A DNA stretch of 64,000 nucleotides from JBFWNG01 sp050251195 (lineage in GTDB: Bacteria; Bdellovibrionota_B; Oligoflexia; Oligoflexales; Oligoflexaceae). The stretch is from assembly GCA_050251195.1 (NCBI GenBank), contig JBFWNG010000003.1:372001-436000 (forward strand). The letters run 5' to 3'. Shown piece after piece: positions 50,328-58,522 of this stretch; the first letter of the stretch is position 1; each line of letters starts with the position of its first letter. The translations under genes were made by a program, and so were the position numbers. The notes beneath the pieces are model-generated. The model ran no database searches. It was not told where the DNA came from and saw only the letters and a list, made by a program, of their open reading frames with translations.

Positions 50328-51644
50328 ATGCAAAAAGTATCGTTTAACTCTTCTGCGAACAGCACCGCCGTGGTGATTGACGGAGTTAGAACACCGTTCG
50401 TAAAGTCTTTCGGCGCCTTTGCGCAGTGCGACGCTCTCGAGCTTTTTTCTCGCGTCATCGACGGCTTGCTTCGAAAATCCGAAGTAGACGCTTCGCAGAT
50501 CGAAGAAGTCAGCTGCGGCGTAGTCATCCCGCAGACCAAGAACCCCAATGTGGCGCGCGACGCCGTTCTCAATTTGGGAATGCCTCATAGCGTCACGGGA
50601 TATACCCTTAATCGCGCTTGCACAAGTAGCCTTCAAACGATATCCAACGCCGCGTGTACCATCCGAAGCAATGTCGCCAATCTCACGATTGCCGGGGGCG
50701 TCGAATGCTTGAGCAACGTTCCCATTACCTATTCCGACAAAGCACAAGCATTCTTGATTAAACTAAGTCGCGCTCGCACCCTCGGTCAGAAACTTGCGCT
50801 GTTGAAGACTGTTTCCTTCAGAGACTGGCTTCCGACCCCGCCTGCCCTTGCCGAACCGATGACGGGCCTGACGATGGGTCAGCATGCCGAAATAATGGCT
50901 AAGAACAACGATATTTCCCGGGAGCAGCAGGATCACTTTGCATTTGGCTCCCATAAGAAGGCCTACAAAGCTCAACAGGATGGATTGTTCAAAGATGAAA
51001 TTATACCAGTTTGGTCCGAACGTAAAATCGCGGTTGCGGTCGAGCAAGACGACGTCATCAGGCCAGACGCAAGCGAAGAAGCTATGGCTAAGCTTAAGCC
51101 CGCATTTGACAAGAAGTATGGCACGATCACGCCGGCCAATTCATCTCCCCTTACGGACGGCGCGGCGGCGTGCCTTATCGGCGAGGAAAAGTATTGCGTT
51201 CAATTGGGATTGAAGCCCAAGTCAAGGATCGTGGACTTTTGTTATGTCGCCGTTGATCCTCAAGAAGGCCTCCTCATCGGACCTGCAATCGCTATTCCGC
51301 TGATCCTGGACAGAAACTCTCTGAAGATTGAAGACATAGGTCTATTCGAACTTCATGAAGCCTTCGCGGCGCAGGTGCTAAGCTGCATCAAGTGCATGGA
51401 ATCCTCTGACTTTAACGAAAAGCATTTTGGAAGAAAAAAGCCCTACGGCACTATCCCCCGGGAAAAATTGAACGTCAATGGAGGGGCCATCGCAATCGGC
51501 CATCCCTTTGGAGCCACGGGAGCCCGCCTTGTGACAACCCTTGGCAACGAACTGCAAAGGCGCAAGCAAAGGTACGGGCTGATTGGAGTATGCGCGGCTG
51601 GGGGAATGGCTGCGGCAATGATTATTGAAAACTGTCAATTTTGA
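50328..51644 (+). CDS. fadI: 3-ketoacyl-CoA thiolase, FadI-type
   Basis: Cleaves 3-ketoacyl-CoA with CoA in fatty-acid beta-oxidation. I start at the ATG at 50328 (GAGGG 5 bases upstream), giving 438 residues, the FadI length. The nucleophilic cysteine is in TLNRACTSSLQTISNA, the conserved His in LFELHEAFAAQVLS, and the second Cys in GLIGVCAAGGMAAAMI; NVNGGAIAIGHPFGATGARL is also present. Its end overlaps the region before the fadJ start by a few tens of bases, so the two form an operon. No acyl-CoA dehydrogenase lies near. Confidence 0.93.
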   Translation: MQKVSFNSSANSTAVVIDGVRTPFVKSFGAFAQCDALELFSRVIDGLLRKSEVDASQIEEVSCGVVIPQTKNPNVARDAVLNLGMPHSVTGYTLNRACTSSLQTISNAACTIRSNVANLTIAGGVECLSNVPITYSDKAQAFLIKLSRARTLGQKLALLKTVSFRDWLPTPPALAEPMTGLTMGQHAEIMAKNNDISREQQDHFAFGSHKKAYKAQQDGLFKDEIIPVWSERKIAVAVEQDDVIRPDASEEAMAKLKPAFDKKYGTITPANSSPLTDGAAACLIGEEKYCVQLGLKPKSRIVDFCYVAVDPQEGLLIGPAIAIPLILDRNSLKIEDIGLFELHEAFAAQVLSCIKCMESSDFNEKHFGRKKPYGTIPREKLNVNGGAIAIGHPFGATGARLVTTLGNELQRRKQRYGLIGVCAAGGMAAAMIIENCQF

Positions 51645-51684
51645 ATCGCGGTCTAGAGCTCCAACTCTGGATCATGGAGAAAAT

Positions 51685-53799
51685 ATGGACGTAACTCTTA
51701 AAGGCGCCGAACAAGGCGTGGGCATCATTACCATCGATTGCGCGGGCAAAGAAGCCAACGTTCTTTCAGAAAGCGTTCTGATGCAGTTGTCGGGGATCCT
51801 CGATGAAATAGCGAAAGACAGAAAGTACAACGTCATCGTGATCCAAAGCGGCAAGAAGGATTTCGCGCTTGGTGCCGACATAAACGATATCAAATCCCTG
51901 TCCAATGCCGAACTCGCCCAACAGGGCGCCGCAAAAATGCAGAGCGTTTTTCAAAAGATTGAGGACCTCAAAATCACGTCCGTGTGCGCCGTACGAGGGC
52001 AGTGTCTTGGCGGCGGGCTTGAATTGGCCTTGTGTTGCACGTATCGGGTCGCAAGCGAGGAAGACTCGACAAAATTCGGCTTTCCGGAAATTCAAATTGG
52101 GTTGATCCCGGGAGCCGGCGGAACTCAACGAGCGCCAAGGCTCATAGGCATTCAGCAAGCCCTCGATCTCATTCTAACCGGCAAGCGAGTCGGCGCTGCA
52201 CAAGCCCTGCGCATGGGACTTGTTGACAAAGTCGTGCACCCCGCCCTACTCCTGCGCGAGTCCGTCAATTGCCACAAAAGTGCGCCAAAAAAACCGCCGA
52301 CGTCGCCTGTTAAAAAGGCTATGGGGTGGTTTTTGTCGCGAACCCGACCAGGACAAAACGTGGTCAAGAACCAAACGCTGAAGATGATACAAAAGAACAC
52401 GAAAGGGTTTTATCCCGCGCCAGAAAAAGCTCTCACCTCCGTCCTATACGGACTCAATAAGAAATTGGAGAAAGGGCTACGAAAGGAATCCGAACTTTTT
52501 GGTAAATTGACCGAAACGCCGCAAAGCAAAAGCCTTATTCACATTTTCGAAGCAACAACCAAAATAAAAAAGCATCCGAAGATCTCCTCCGATCTCAAGG
52601 TGTCCTTTGAGGATGCTTATGTGGGAGTTATTGGAGCGGGCTTTATGGGAGCCGGTATCGCAACCGTGTGCGCGGAGAAAGATATCAAGGTTCGTCTCAG
52701 CGATCCAAGCACCAAATCTTTAGGAACGGCACTCACAACCGCAAAAAAATTCTTGGACGACAAAGTGAAGAAGAAGCGTCTCAAGAAATTTGAGGCGCGG
52801 AAAAAACTCTATGCGATATCGCCTTATACCTCCATGCGCGGTTTTAAGACCTGCGATATCGCCATCGAGGCGGTTTTCGAAAATCTCGACCTCAAACACA
52901 AGATTCTGAAGGATTTCGAACAAATATCCAAACCCGACTCCATCTTCGCGACCAATACGTCCGCCATTCCCATTTCGGAAATTGCGAAAGCCGCCAAGCA
53001 TCCTGAACGGGTTATTGGCATGCATTTTTTTTCACCCGTGGAAAAGATGCCGTTGCTCGAAATCATCGCCACAGAGAAGAATACTACGGAAGTGGTCACG
53101 CGCTGCGCCAAACTTGGTCAAAAAATGGGCAAACAAGTAATCATCGTCCAGGACGGGCCAGGGTTTTATACTACTCGTGCGTTAGCTTTTTACCTCGCCG
53201 AGGCCATGCTCCTCATCGGAGAAGGCGCCAAGATATCGGCGCTCGACGATGCCATGACAGAGCTGGGATTTCCGGTTGGTCCCGCGGCTTTGCTTGACGA
53301 AGTTGGTATTGACGTTGGAATTCATGTCCTCGAGACAATCGTTAAAGCGTTTCCGCAAAGAATCTCCATGCCGCCGGCGATCCATAAGCTCCAAGAACAA
53401 GGAGTCCTTGGTCGCAAAACGAAGAAGGGCCTTTATGTCTACGGCGAAGGAAAGAGCAAGGAAGAAAACAGGGAGATATACCAGCTTCTTCAAAAAGAAA
53501 AACGCGACGTTCCTAAGTCTGAAATCCAAGACCGGTGTCTCAACATATTTCTCAGTGAATCGGTTCGTTGTCTCGAAGAAAAGATTCTCAACTCTCCCTA
53601 CGACGGGGACGTTGGAGCGGTGTTTGGTCTCGGGTTTCCGCCCTTCCTTGGCGGACCCTTTCACTTCATGCAAGCCCAGGGCATCGAGAAGACATGCGCG
53701 GATTTGGAAAAACTCGTCGCAAGTTTCGGCTCGCGCTTCGCTCTACCCGACCTACTGGCGAACATGCGAAAGGCGAACGGGGCATTTTTTGAGAAATAG
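51685..53799 (+). CDS. fadJ: Multifunctional enoyl-CoA hydratase / 3-hydroxyacyl-CoA dehydrogenase, FadJ-type
   Basis: Alpha subunit partner of FadI. The ATG at 51685 has GGAG just upstream and gives 704 residues. The N-terminal hydratase domain (to about 190) has the oxyanion-hole DFALGADINDIKSL, catalytic Glu in GQCLGGGLELALCCTYRVAS and in FPEIQIGLIPGAGGTQ. The NAD-binding domain starts at GVIGAGFMGAGIATVCAEKD (about 313) and the catalytic His lies in VIGMHFFSPVEKMPLLEI. Two C-terminal HAD domains follow. The last 48 bp overlap the PAP2 gene on the other strand. Confidence 0.94.
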   Translation: MDVTLKGAEQGVGIITIDCAGKEANVLSESVLMQLSGILDEIAKDRKYNVIVIQSGKKDFALGADINDIKSLSNAELAQQGAAKMQSVFQKIEDLKITSVCAVRGQCLGGGLELALCCTYRVASEEDSTKFGFPEIQIGLIPGAGGTQRAPRLIGIQQALDLILTGKRVGAAQALRMGLVDKVVHPALLLRESVNCHKSAPKKPPTSPVKKAMGWFLSRTRPGQNVVKNQTLKMIQKNTKGFYPAPEKALTSVLYGLNKKLEKGLRKESELFGKLTETPQSKSLIHIFEATTKIKKHPKISSDLKVSFEDAYVGVIGAGFMGAGIATVCAEKDIKVRLSDPSTKSLGTALTTAKKFLDDKVKKKRLKKFEARKKLYAISPYTSMRGFKTCDIAIEAVFENLDLKHKILKDFEQISKPDSIFATNTSAIPISEIAKAAKHPERVIGMHFFSPVEKMPLLEIIATEKNTTEVVTRCAKLGQKMGKQVIIVQDGPGFYTTRALAFYLAEAMLLIGEGAKISALDDAMTELGFPVGPAALLDEVGIDVGIHVLETIVKAFPQRISMPPAIHKLQEQGVLGRKTKKGLYVYGEGKSKEENREIYQLLQKEKRDVPKSEIQDRCLNIFLSESVRCLEEKILNSPYDGDVGAVFGLGFPPFLGGPFHFMQAQGIEKTCADLEKLVASFGSRFALPDLLANMRKANGAFFEK

Positions 53800-54315
53800 C
53801 TTTGTGCCGAGGCCGCTCGCTAGCGCTCCAAGCAGAAAACCTCCGAGAACGTCGGACGGATAGTGAACGCCAACATACACCCTCGAAAATCCTACTAAGA
53901 AGGCCAACGGAATAAGCAACTGGCCCAACCTTTTTGCACCCAAGAAATAAAATGAAGCGGCGAAAGCCATGGCGTTTGCGGCATGATTGGACGGAAAGCT
54001 CTGCCATCCGGCGCAACCCGTAAGCATTCGAACACCGTCCAGAACCTTGCAGGGTCGGATCCTGTTTACATAAGGTTTGATCGCATAGTAACTGAACGAA
54101 TCCACAAACGCGACGATCAAGAGAATGACAACGATACTAACAAGGGTTCGCTTGGACCAATTGGTTTTAGCAAACCAAAAAAATACCAAAAAGGCCCCAA
54201 TTGCTAGGCAGGTATCGCTTGATGCGGCCACCATGACGCGGTCGAGCCAAGACGTCATCTGCCGGTCGTTAATCAGCCCAAACAAAAATAGGTCGAATTC
54301 CAAAAATGCTTCCAT
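53752..54315 (-). CDS. PAP2-family membrane phosphatase
   Basis: A 187-residue lipid phosphatase-like protein with about five or six membrane helices. The three PAP2 motifs are KPYVNRIRP (about 80), FPSNHAANAMA (about 107) and SRVYVGVHYPSDVLGG (about 145), so all catalytic residues are present. Substrates of such proteins include undecaprenyl pyrophosphate, phosphatidic acid and lipid A phosphates; nothing here picks one. The 3' end overlaps fadJ by 48 bp in antisense. The ATG at 54315 follows AAGGATCCTC-like sequence. Confidence 0.9.
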   Translation of the reverse strand: MEAFLEFDLFLFGLINDRQMTSWLDRVMVAASSDTCLAIGAFLVFFWFAKTNWSKRTLVSIVVILLIVAFVDSFSYYAIKPYVNRIRPCKVLDGVRMLTGCAGWQSFPSNHAANAMAFAASFYFLGAKRLGQLLIPLAFLVGFSRVYVGVHYPSDVLGGFLLGALASGLGTKLFLKKCPVRLSHVRQ

Positions 54316-54458
54316 TGAGGATCCTTAGTGGAAGCATTCTAACAGCGTTTCCCTGGAATAAAAGATTTTTTGATTGACCGTCCAGCCAAATATTGTTAAA
54401 CAATAGTTATTCAACGAAAAATTAAATAATTTGCGGCGGCTGGAACGGGGGGGACTCT

Positions 54459-54869
54459 TTAAAGTTCTTCGCGAGAGCGAGAACTCGGGGGTCTTTTTAC
54501 CTGATGGTACCCGAGGTCAGGTTCGAGGGGCAGCGACTTCCTGATAAAGTCGATTCGGGGCTTAATTGTCTTCGCGGTAACGCTATGCTCTCTAAACTGC
54601 AGCTTATGGACAGGCACGGGTACTTTAGCCATGGCAGGCTCCACGACCACGGGCGCTCCTTCTTCTATTTCTTCGGGGGCTGGGCGGATCGATGGGTCGG
54701 TTATGGGATCACGCATGAGAATGACATTTTCTTGGTGCGTCGCTTTCCCTTCCCCAACGACTTTTACGGCTTTGAAGCTGTTGTTTGGGTCGATGAGGTA
54801 GGCGTTTCTACTGACTGCTGGCGTGGACGCGAACAGGACATAAATGAAAAGTGTAATTTGGGTATACAT
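54459..54869 (-). CDS. Small hypothetical exported protein
   Basis: A 136-residue protein with a probable signal peptide (MYTQITLFIYVLFASTPAVS) but no positive n-region. The rest is Pro/Glu/Val-rich (RPAPEEIEEGAPVVVEPAMA) with a basic C-terminus. The opposite strand also has an open frame of similar length (54504-54893). I prefer this strand because of the signal peptide, but the ribosome-binding site is weak. Function unknown. Confidence 0.45.
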   Translation of the reverse strand: MYTQITLFIYVLFASTPAVSRNAYLIDPNNSFKAVKVVGEGKATHQENVILMRDPITDPSIRPAPEEIEEGAPVVVEPAMAKVPVPVHKLQFREHSVTAKTIKPRIDFIRKSLPLEPDLGYHQVKRPPSSRSREEL

Positions 54870-54941
54870 TCCTGGAACTCTGCTTTCTCATAACACTATT
54901 CTCCCATCGGCTAGATCAAGACAAAATTTAATTGTCCGATA

Positions 54942-54953
54942 GGTTCATGAACC
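54942..54953. promoter_or_regulatory. 12-bp palindrome upstream of the FHA-HD-GYP gene
   Basis: GGTTCATGAACC is a perfect palindrome 27 bp before the ATG at 54981. It is a possible operator for this gene; one site alone is weak evidence. Confidence 0.35.
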
Positions 54954-54980
54954 GTCAATTTTTCATTTTACGGATTGTCG

Positions 54981-56576
54981 ATGTCGTTTCTCTTGATTGA
55001 ACGCGGGAATAATGTTGGACAAAGAATTGCTTTGGACAACTTTCCGGCCACTATGGGCCGCGACGCCCAGAACAGCGTCGTCGTAGACGACGAAGAGGTG
55101 AGCCGCTTTCATATTCGGATAAAAAAGCGAGGCAACCTGTATATAATCGAAGACCTGGAATCTCGTAACGGCACTTTCGTTAATGGTGATCGCGTCGTCA
55201 ATTCGACGCTCCACAGCGGCGACAAGATCTTGATTGGATCGACTGAATACCAGTTCTTTGCGTCCGAGCCGCATATTCAGATCAAAACGGAAGTCATGGC
55301 GCTCAAGGCTGAGATTTCCGAAAGTCTCGGCATCAAAGGCCCCATTGGCGTCGACTCAAACGGTAACGAAAAAGGCAAACCGCCCTTTATACGCATTGAC
55401 CCTGAGCTTCTGGCGAAGACATGTAACCGAAATTCTGACAACGTTAAAAAAATTTACGACGTCTATAGCAATTTGATCGTTATCAACGACCTACAGGAGG
55501 CGTCAAACGTCTTACTGAAGAGCTTAGGCAAACTTTTACCGAGCGCATCCCGGAGCGTGTTCTTCATTTGGTCAAGCCAGAGCAAACAGTTGATGCCGCT
55601 TGCACATCGAACCTATACCGAGGAGAAGCCCTTCGTCCTCAACAAAAAGTGTCTCGACGACGCTGTTCGACGCCACCAGGCGATTTGGCTGGCCAACTCA
55701 GTTGGCAAGAAGAACTCGCCTAAGGCGACGGCAATTCTCCCGATGATGCACAACCAAGAGCTGATCGGCATTGTCCACGTCGAAGGCGACAAAGCAGACA
55801 CGGAGAACCTAAAGGCGCAACTCGACATAGGTCAGACCTTGGTCACAAGATCGTCGCCTATCTTCGAGACTATGATCCTTCGAAAAGAACTCGACGTCTC
55901 GATCATTGGCATGATTGAGACGATTATCGCCACCATTGAAGCCAAAGATACCTATACCAGGGGACACTCTGAACGGGTAAGCCAGTATTCGATGTCTATA
56001 GCCGACGAACTCAAACTCAATCAGGAAGTGAAACGACTGCTCATGATGAGTTCCCTATGCCACGACATTGGCAAAATTGGGGTTCCGGACGCGATTCTCA
56101 AAAAGGCGTCCTTCTTGAGCGCGGAAGAATATGAAGAAATGAAGCTTCATCCCGTCCTTGGCGCTGACATCATTAACAACATGCCCAACGCGCATCGATT
56201 TCTCTCGGGCATCAAGTACCACCATGAAAAGTGGGACGGCACGGGATATCCTGACGGCCTTGCCGGTGAAGACATTCCTTTTTTCGCCAGAATCGTTGCC
56301 ATAGCGGACGCATACGACGCTCTTGTTTCAGGCAGGGCTTACTCGGGGTTTATGACCGAAGAAGACGCCATAACGAAAATGGTGAGCGAAAAGGAGCTTT
56401 TTGATCCAGAGATTCTAAAAGCGTTCGTCAAGGCGTTCGAATCCGGTCGATTGTCGACCAAGACGAGCACGCAAAGCAGAGCCGCATCCGTGCCGACTGA
56501 TGAGAAAGAAAATCGCCGCAAAAGTTTGAGCAATACCAAGTCTCAGTCTAACAAACTTCCTAAAATTCCAAGCTGA
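54981..56576 (+). CDS. FHA-GAF-HD-GYP cyclic-di-GMP phosphodiesterase
   Basis: A 531-residue soluble regulator (ATG at 54981; a TTG two codons earlier is less likely). Residues about 1-95 are an FHA domain, which reads phosphothreonine (ATMGRDAQNSVVVDDEEVSR, ESRNGTFVNG). Residues about 150-300 look like a GAF domain (ASRSVFFIWSSQSKQLMPLA, AILPMMHNQELIGIVHVEGD). The HD-GYP domain follows, with GHSERVSQYS, SLCHDIGKIGVPDAIL (HD near 361), HPVLGADII and HHEKWDGTGYPDGLAGEDIP (GYP near 422), so the metal and c-di-GMP residues are kept. The tail after about 485 is basic and disordered. It precedes the ExbB/ExbD operon by 149 bp, and a PP2C phosphatase lies further down. Confidence 0.92.
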   Translation: MSFLLIERGNNVGQRIALDNFPATMGRDAQNSVVVDDEEVSRFHIRIKKRGNLYIIEDLESRNGTFVNGDRVVNSTLHSGDKILIGSTEYQFFASEPHIQIKTEVMALKAEISESLGIKGPIGVDSNGNEKGKPPFIRIDPELLAKTCNRNSDNVKKIYDVYSNLIVINDLQEASNVLLKSLGKLLPSASRSVFFIWSSQSKQLMPLAHRTYTEEKPFVLNKKCLDDAVRRHQAIWLANSVGKKNSPKATAILPMMHNQELIGIVHVEGDKADTENLKAQLDIGQTLVTRSSPIFETMILRKELDVSIIGMIETIIATIEAKDTYTRGHSERVSQYSMSIADELKLNQEVKRLLMMSSLCHDIGKIGVPDAILKKASFLSAEEYEEMKLHPVLGADIINNMPNAHRFLSGIKYHHEKWDGTGYPDGLAGEDIPFFARIVAIADAYDALVSGRAYSGFMTEEDAITKMVSEKELFDPEILKAFVKAFESGRLSTKTSTQSRAASVPTDEKENRRKSLSNTKSQSNKLPKIPS

Positions 56577-56725
56577 CAACAATTTCCCGTCATTTGTTTA
56601 TTTTTCTCAATAAATAAGATTGAAAACGCCGCTATGATACCAGGCGGTTTATCGCTCTTTTGCTGCAAATTGAATATAATAGAAACATAAACAACCCAAA
56701 ATTCAGCGCAAAAAAGGTACTCTAT

Positions 56726-57523
56726 ATGTGGAACCAATTGGCAATCAGTCTTCAGAACGGTAATCCCTATCTTTTGTTTCTGCTCGGGCTTACATTTCTA
56801 GGAATGGTCTTCATATTTGAGCGGCTTATCATGCTGCAATTCGTTTACAGCATCAACTTCACCAAGTTCCTAACCAACCTCAAGAAAATAGTTCTCGCCG
56901 AAGATTTGGACCGAGCAATTACGCTTTGTAAGAGTGTTTCCCACACTTCGCTGCCCAAGATTTCACTGCGCGCACTCGAAGCCGCGGAACGAGATCCCTC
57001 AACAGTCCGAGGAACGATTGAAGAAGAAACCGTCGACTTCATGCCCCAACTCGAGGCGCGGCTAACCGCTATTCCTACTCTCGCAACACTTGTCATCCTG
57101 ACTGGCGTACTTGGCAGCATCGACAGTCTGTGGTCCGCTTTTACGGCGATCAACGTACTGGATACCCCAGATAAACAAAGCCAGCTCACAGGAAGTATTG
57201 CTAATGCATTGAATCCAACATCCCTGAGCTTGATGATCTGCATGGTTTTTATAGCGGGACATCAATTTCTGCGGACCCTTGCCATAAAATTGTCCGAACG
57301 AGTGCATCATGGCACTCTCGTAATAAGCAACTTACTCGTTCCGCAGGAAATGGCGACGTTCGTAGCCAGTGCTGACCAAGGATCGCACCATTCAGCAGGG
57401 TCCGGTGCCGAAAGTTTCGCAGTTCAAGAGCCGACCGCCGCAGCCGCCAGCGAGGGAGAGCACAATGATAGTTTCGACGATGCCGCAGTTGAAGACATCA
57501 AAGATGAAGAAGAAATTATTTGA
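56726..57523 (+). CDS. MotA/TolQ/ExbB-family channel protein
   Basis: First gene of a tightly packed operon. The ATG at 56726 (AAGG 8 bases upstream) gives 265 residues. Three hydrophobic segments appear: LLFLLGLTFLGMVFIFERLI, then IPTLATLVILTGVLGSIDSL, then SLSLMICMVFIAGHQFLRTL, the ExbB/TolQ topology with a cytoplasmic loop rich in RALEAAERDPSTVRGTIEEE. The second segment corresponds to the GLLGTVxGI helix but reads GVLGSIDSLWSAF, with an Asp in place. NPTSLSL keeps the Thr of helix 3. An acidic tail extends past residue 230. In Myxococcus the related AglR drives gliding; the role here is unproven. Confidence 0.85.
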   Translation: MWNQLAISLQNGNPYLLFLLGLTFLGMVFIFERLIMLQFVYSINFTKFLTNLKKIVLAEDLDRAITLCKSVSHTSLPKISLRALEAAERDPSTVRGTIEEETVDFMPQLEARLTAIPTLATLVILTGVLGSIDSLWSAFTAINVLDTPDKQSQLTGSIANALNPTSLSLMICMVFIAGHQFLRTLAIKLSERVHHGTLVISNLLVPQEMATFVASADQGSHHSAGSGAESFAVQEPTAAAASEGEHNDSFDDAAVEDIKDEEEII

Positions 57524-58007
57524 CAACGATTGGCGTTGGCGAATCATTTCTTTAGCGCTTGGCGCTTTCTTCGTATTGGTTGCAGCTAGCTTCAAGGCAG
57601 CTATTGCACCGAAGAGGTACGGCTTTGTTTCCGTCCAAATGCCGATTAATAGACGGCTTGAAGGCGAGGCGACGCCCGTTGACTCAAAGACGCGCATCTT
57701 GGAGGTAAACGGAAAAACTCCGCTCGTCGTGTTGTCGGAAAGTCAGTTCATCTTGGGTGACGTAACTGCATTTACAAAAACTTTCAGCGAAGTCTCCAAC
57801 AAGATTTCGATAAATCATCAGAAAGGCGCTCCGCATTTGGGACAACTTGTAAAACTCATTAACGAGAAATTCCCATCGAACGGACAAAAGGTACTGGTGC
57901 TATTGCCAACGCATAATATCCCTATGTCGATAGTCATTCAGTCAATTGAGGTACTAAAAACTCAAACTCCCTTTAGTTCAGTTGTTTTGGCGAACGGATT
58001 ATGGTGA
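57465..58007 (+). CDS. ExbD/TolR-like protein, first copy, lacking membrane Asp
   Basis: A 180-residue protein (ATG at 57465 with GAGGGAGAG just before it), overlapping the ExbB-like gene by 59 bp. It has one N-terminal helix (WRIISLALGAFFVLVAASFK) and a periplasmic domain of ExbD-like strand/helix order (GKTPLVVLSESQFILGDVTA, VLVLLPTHNIPMSIVIQSIE). ExbD, TolR and AglQ/AglS need one aspartate in this helix for proton use; none is present here. Similarity is by topology and position rather than strong motifs, so family membership is likely but not certain. Confidence 0.7.
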   Translation: MIVSTMPQLKTSKMKKKLFDNDWRWRIISLALGAFFVLVAASFKAAIAPKRYGFVSVQMPINRRLEGEATPVDSKTRILEVNGKTPLVVLSESQFILGDVTAFTKTFSEVSNKISINHQKGAPHLGQLVKLINEKFPSNGQKVLVLLPTHNIPMSIVIQSIEVLKTQTPFSSVVLANGLW

Positions 58008-58516
58008 AACACTCGAAATCCCCAGTATTTGCATCCGCGACTCGAATGCAGTCGAGGCTCTCGGTTAGCCCGTCCTGTTTTCCGTTAGTGAGCGCTATTT
58101 CATTTGGATTGTTCGTGTTGTGCTGCACCTACGTCCTTCCTTCTGTCACCTATAAGATGTACAGCATGGCCGACCGCCCAGTCGTGGCGGCAAAACCGAC
58201 CCCCGAAGGTCCTATCTATATCTCCCTGGCTCCCTATAAGGACAAAGTGGTCGTGACCGTCAACCAAAAAAACTTCCATATGAACTCGGAAAAGGCTACC
58301 AGCAAGGACATGGAACAACTCGTTTCGTTCCTCAAAGAAAAGACCAGAGAACAGATGATAAAGGTGGGCCTGGAGCTTCAGATTGATCCACAACGAACAG
58401 AGGCGGTCCTGGCAGTTGACCGTAGGCTTAAGTACATTCACGTTCAACCAATAATTGCGGCATTAGCCCAGGCGAAAATTTATAGATACGGCTTCGAGAC
58501 CATTATTCTTGAGTAA
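58001..58516 (+). CDS. ExbD/TolR-like protein, second copy, lacking membrane Asp
   Basis: A 171-residue protein starting 7 bp inside the previous gene's end. One N-terminal helix (FPLVSAISFGLFVLCCTYVL) is followed by an ExbD-like periplasmic domain: GPIYISLAPYKDKVVVTVNQ, a central AVDRRLKYIHVQPIIAAL and the ending AKIYRYGFETIILE. The helix again lacks the catalytic aspartate and holds a Cys pair instead. Two ExbD-like genes after one ExbB-like gene is the AglR-AglQ-AglS order known from Myxococcus gliding motors. Confidence 0.74.
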   Translation: MVKHSKSPVFASATRMQSRLSVSPSCFPLVSAISFGLFVLCCTYVLPSVTYKMYSMADRPVVAAKPTPEGPIYISLAPYKDKVVVTVNQKNFHMNSEKATSKDMEQLVSFLKEKTREQMIKVGLELQIDPQRTEAVLAVDRRLKYIHVQPIIAALAQAKIYRYGFETIILE

Positions 58517-58522
58517 AAAACG

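Noticed and set aside
54504..54893. Plus-strand frame opposite the small exported protein
   Set aside because: No signal peptide or known motif; the minus-strand frame has a signal-like start. The choice is not firm.
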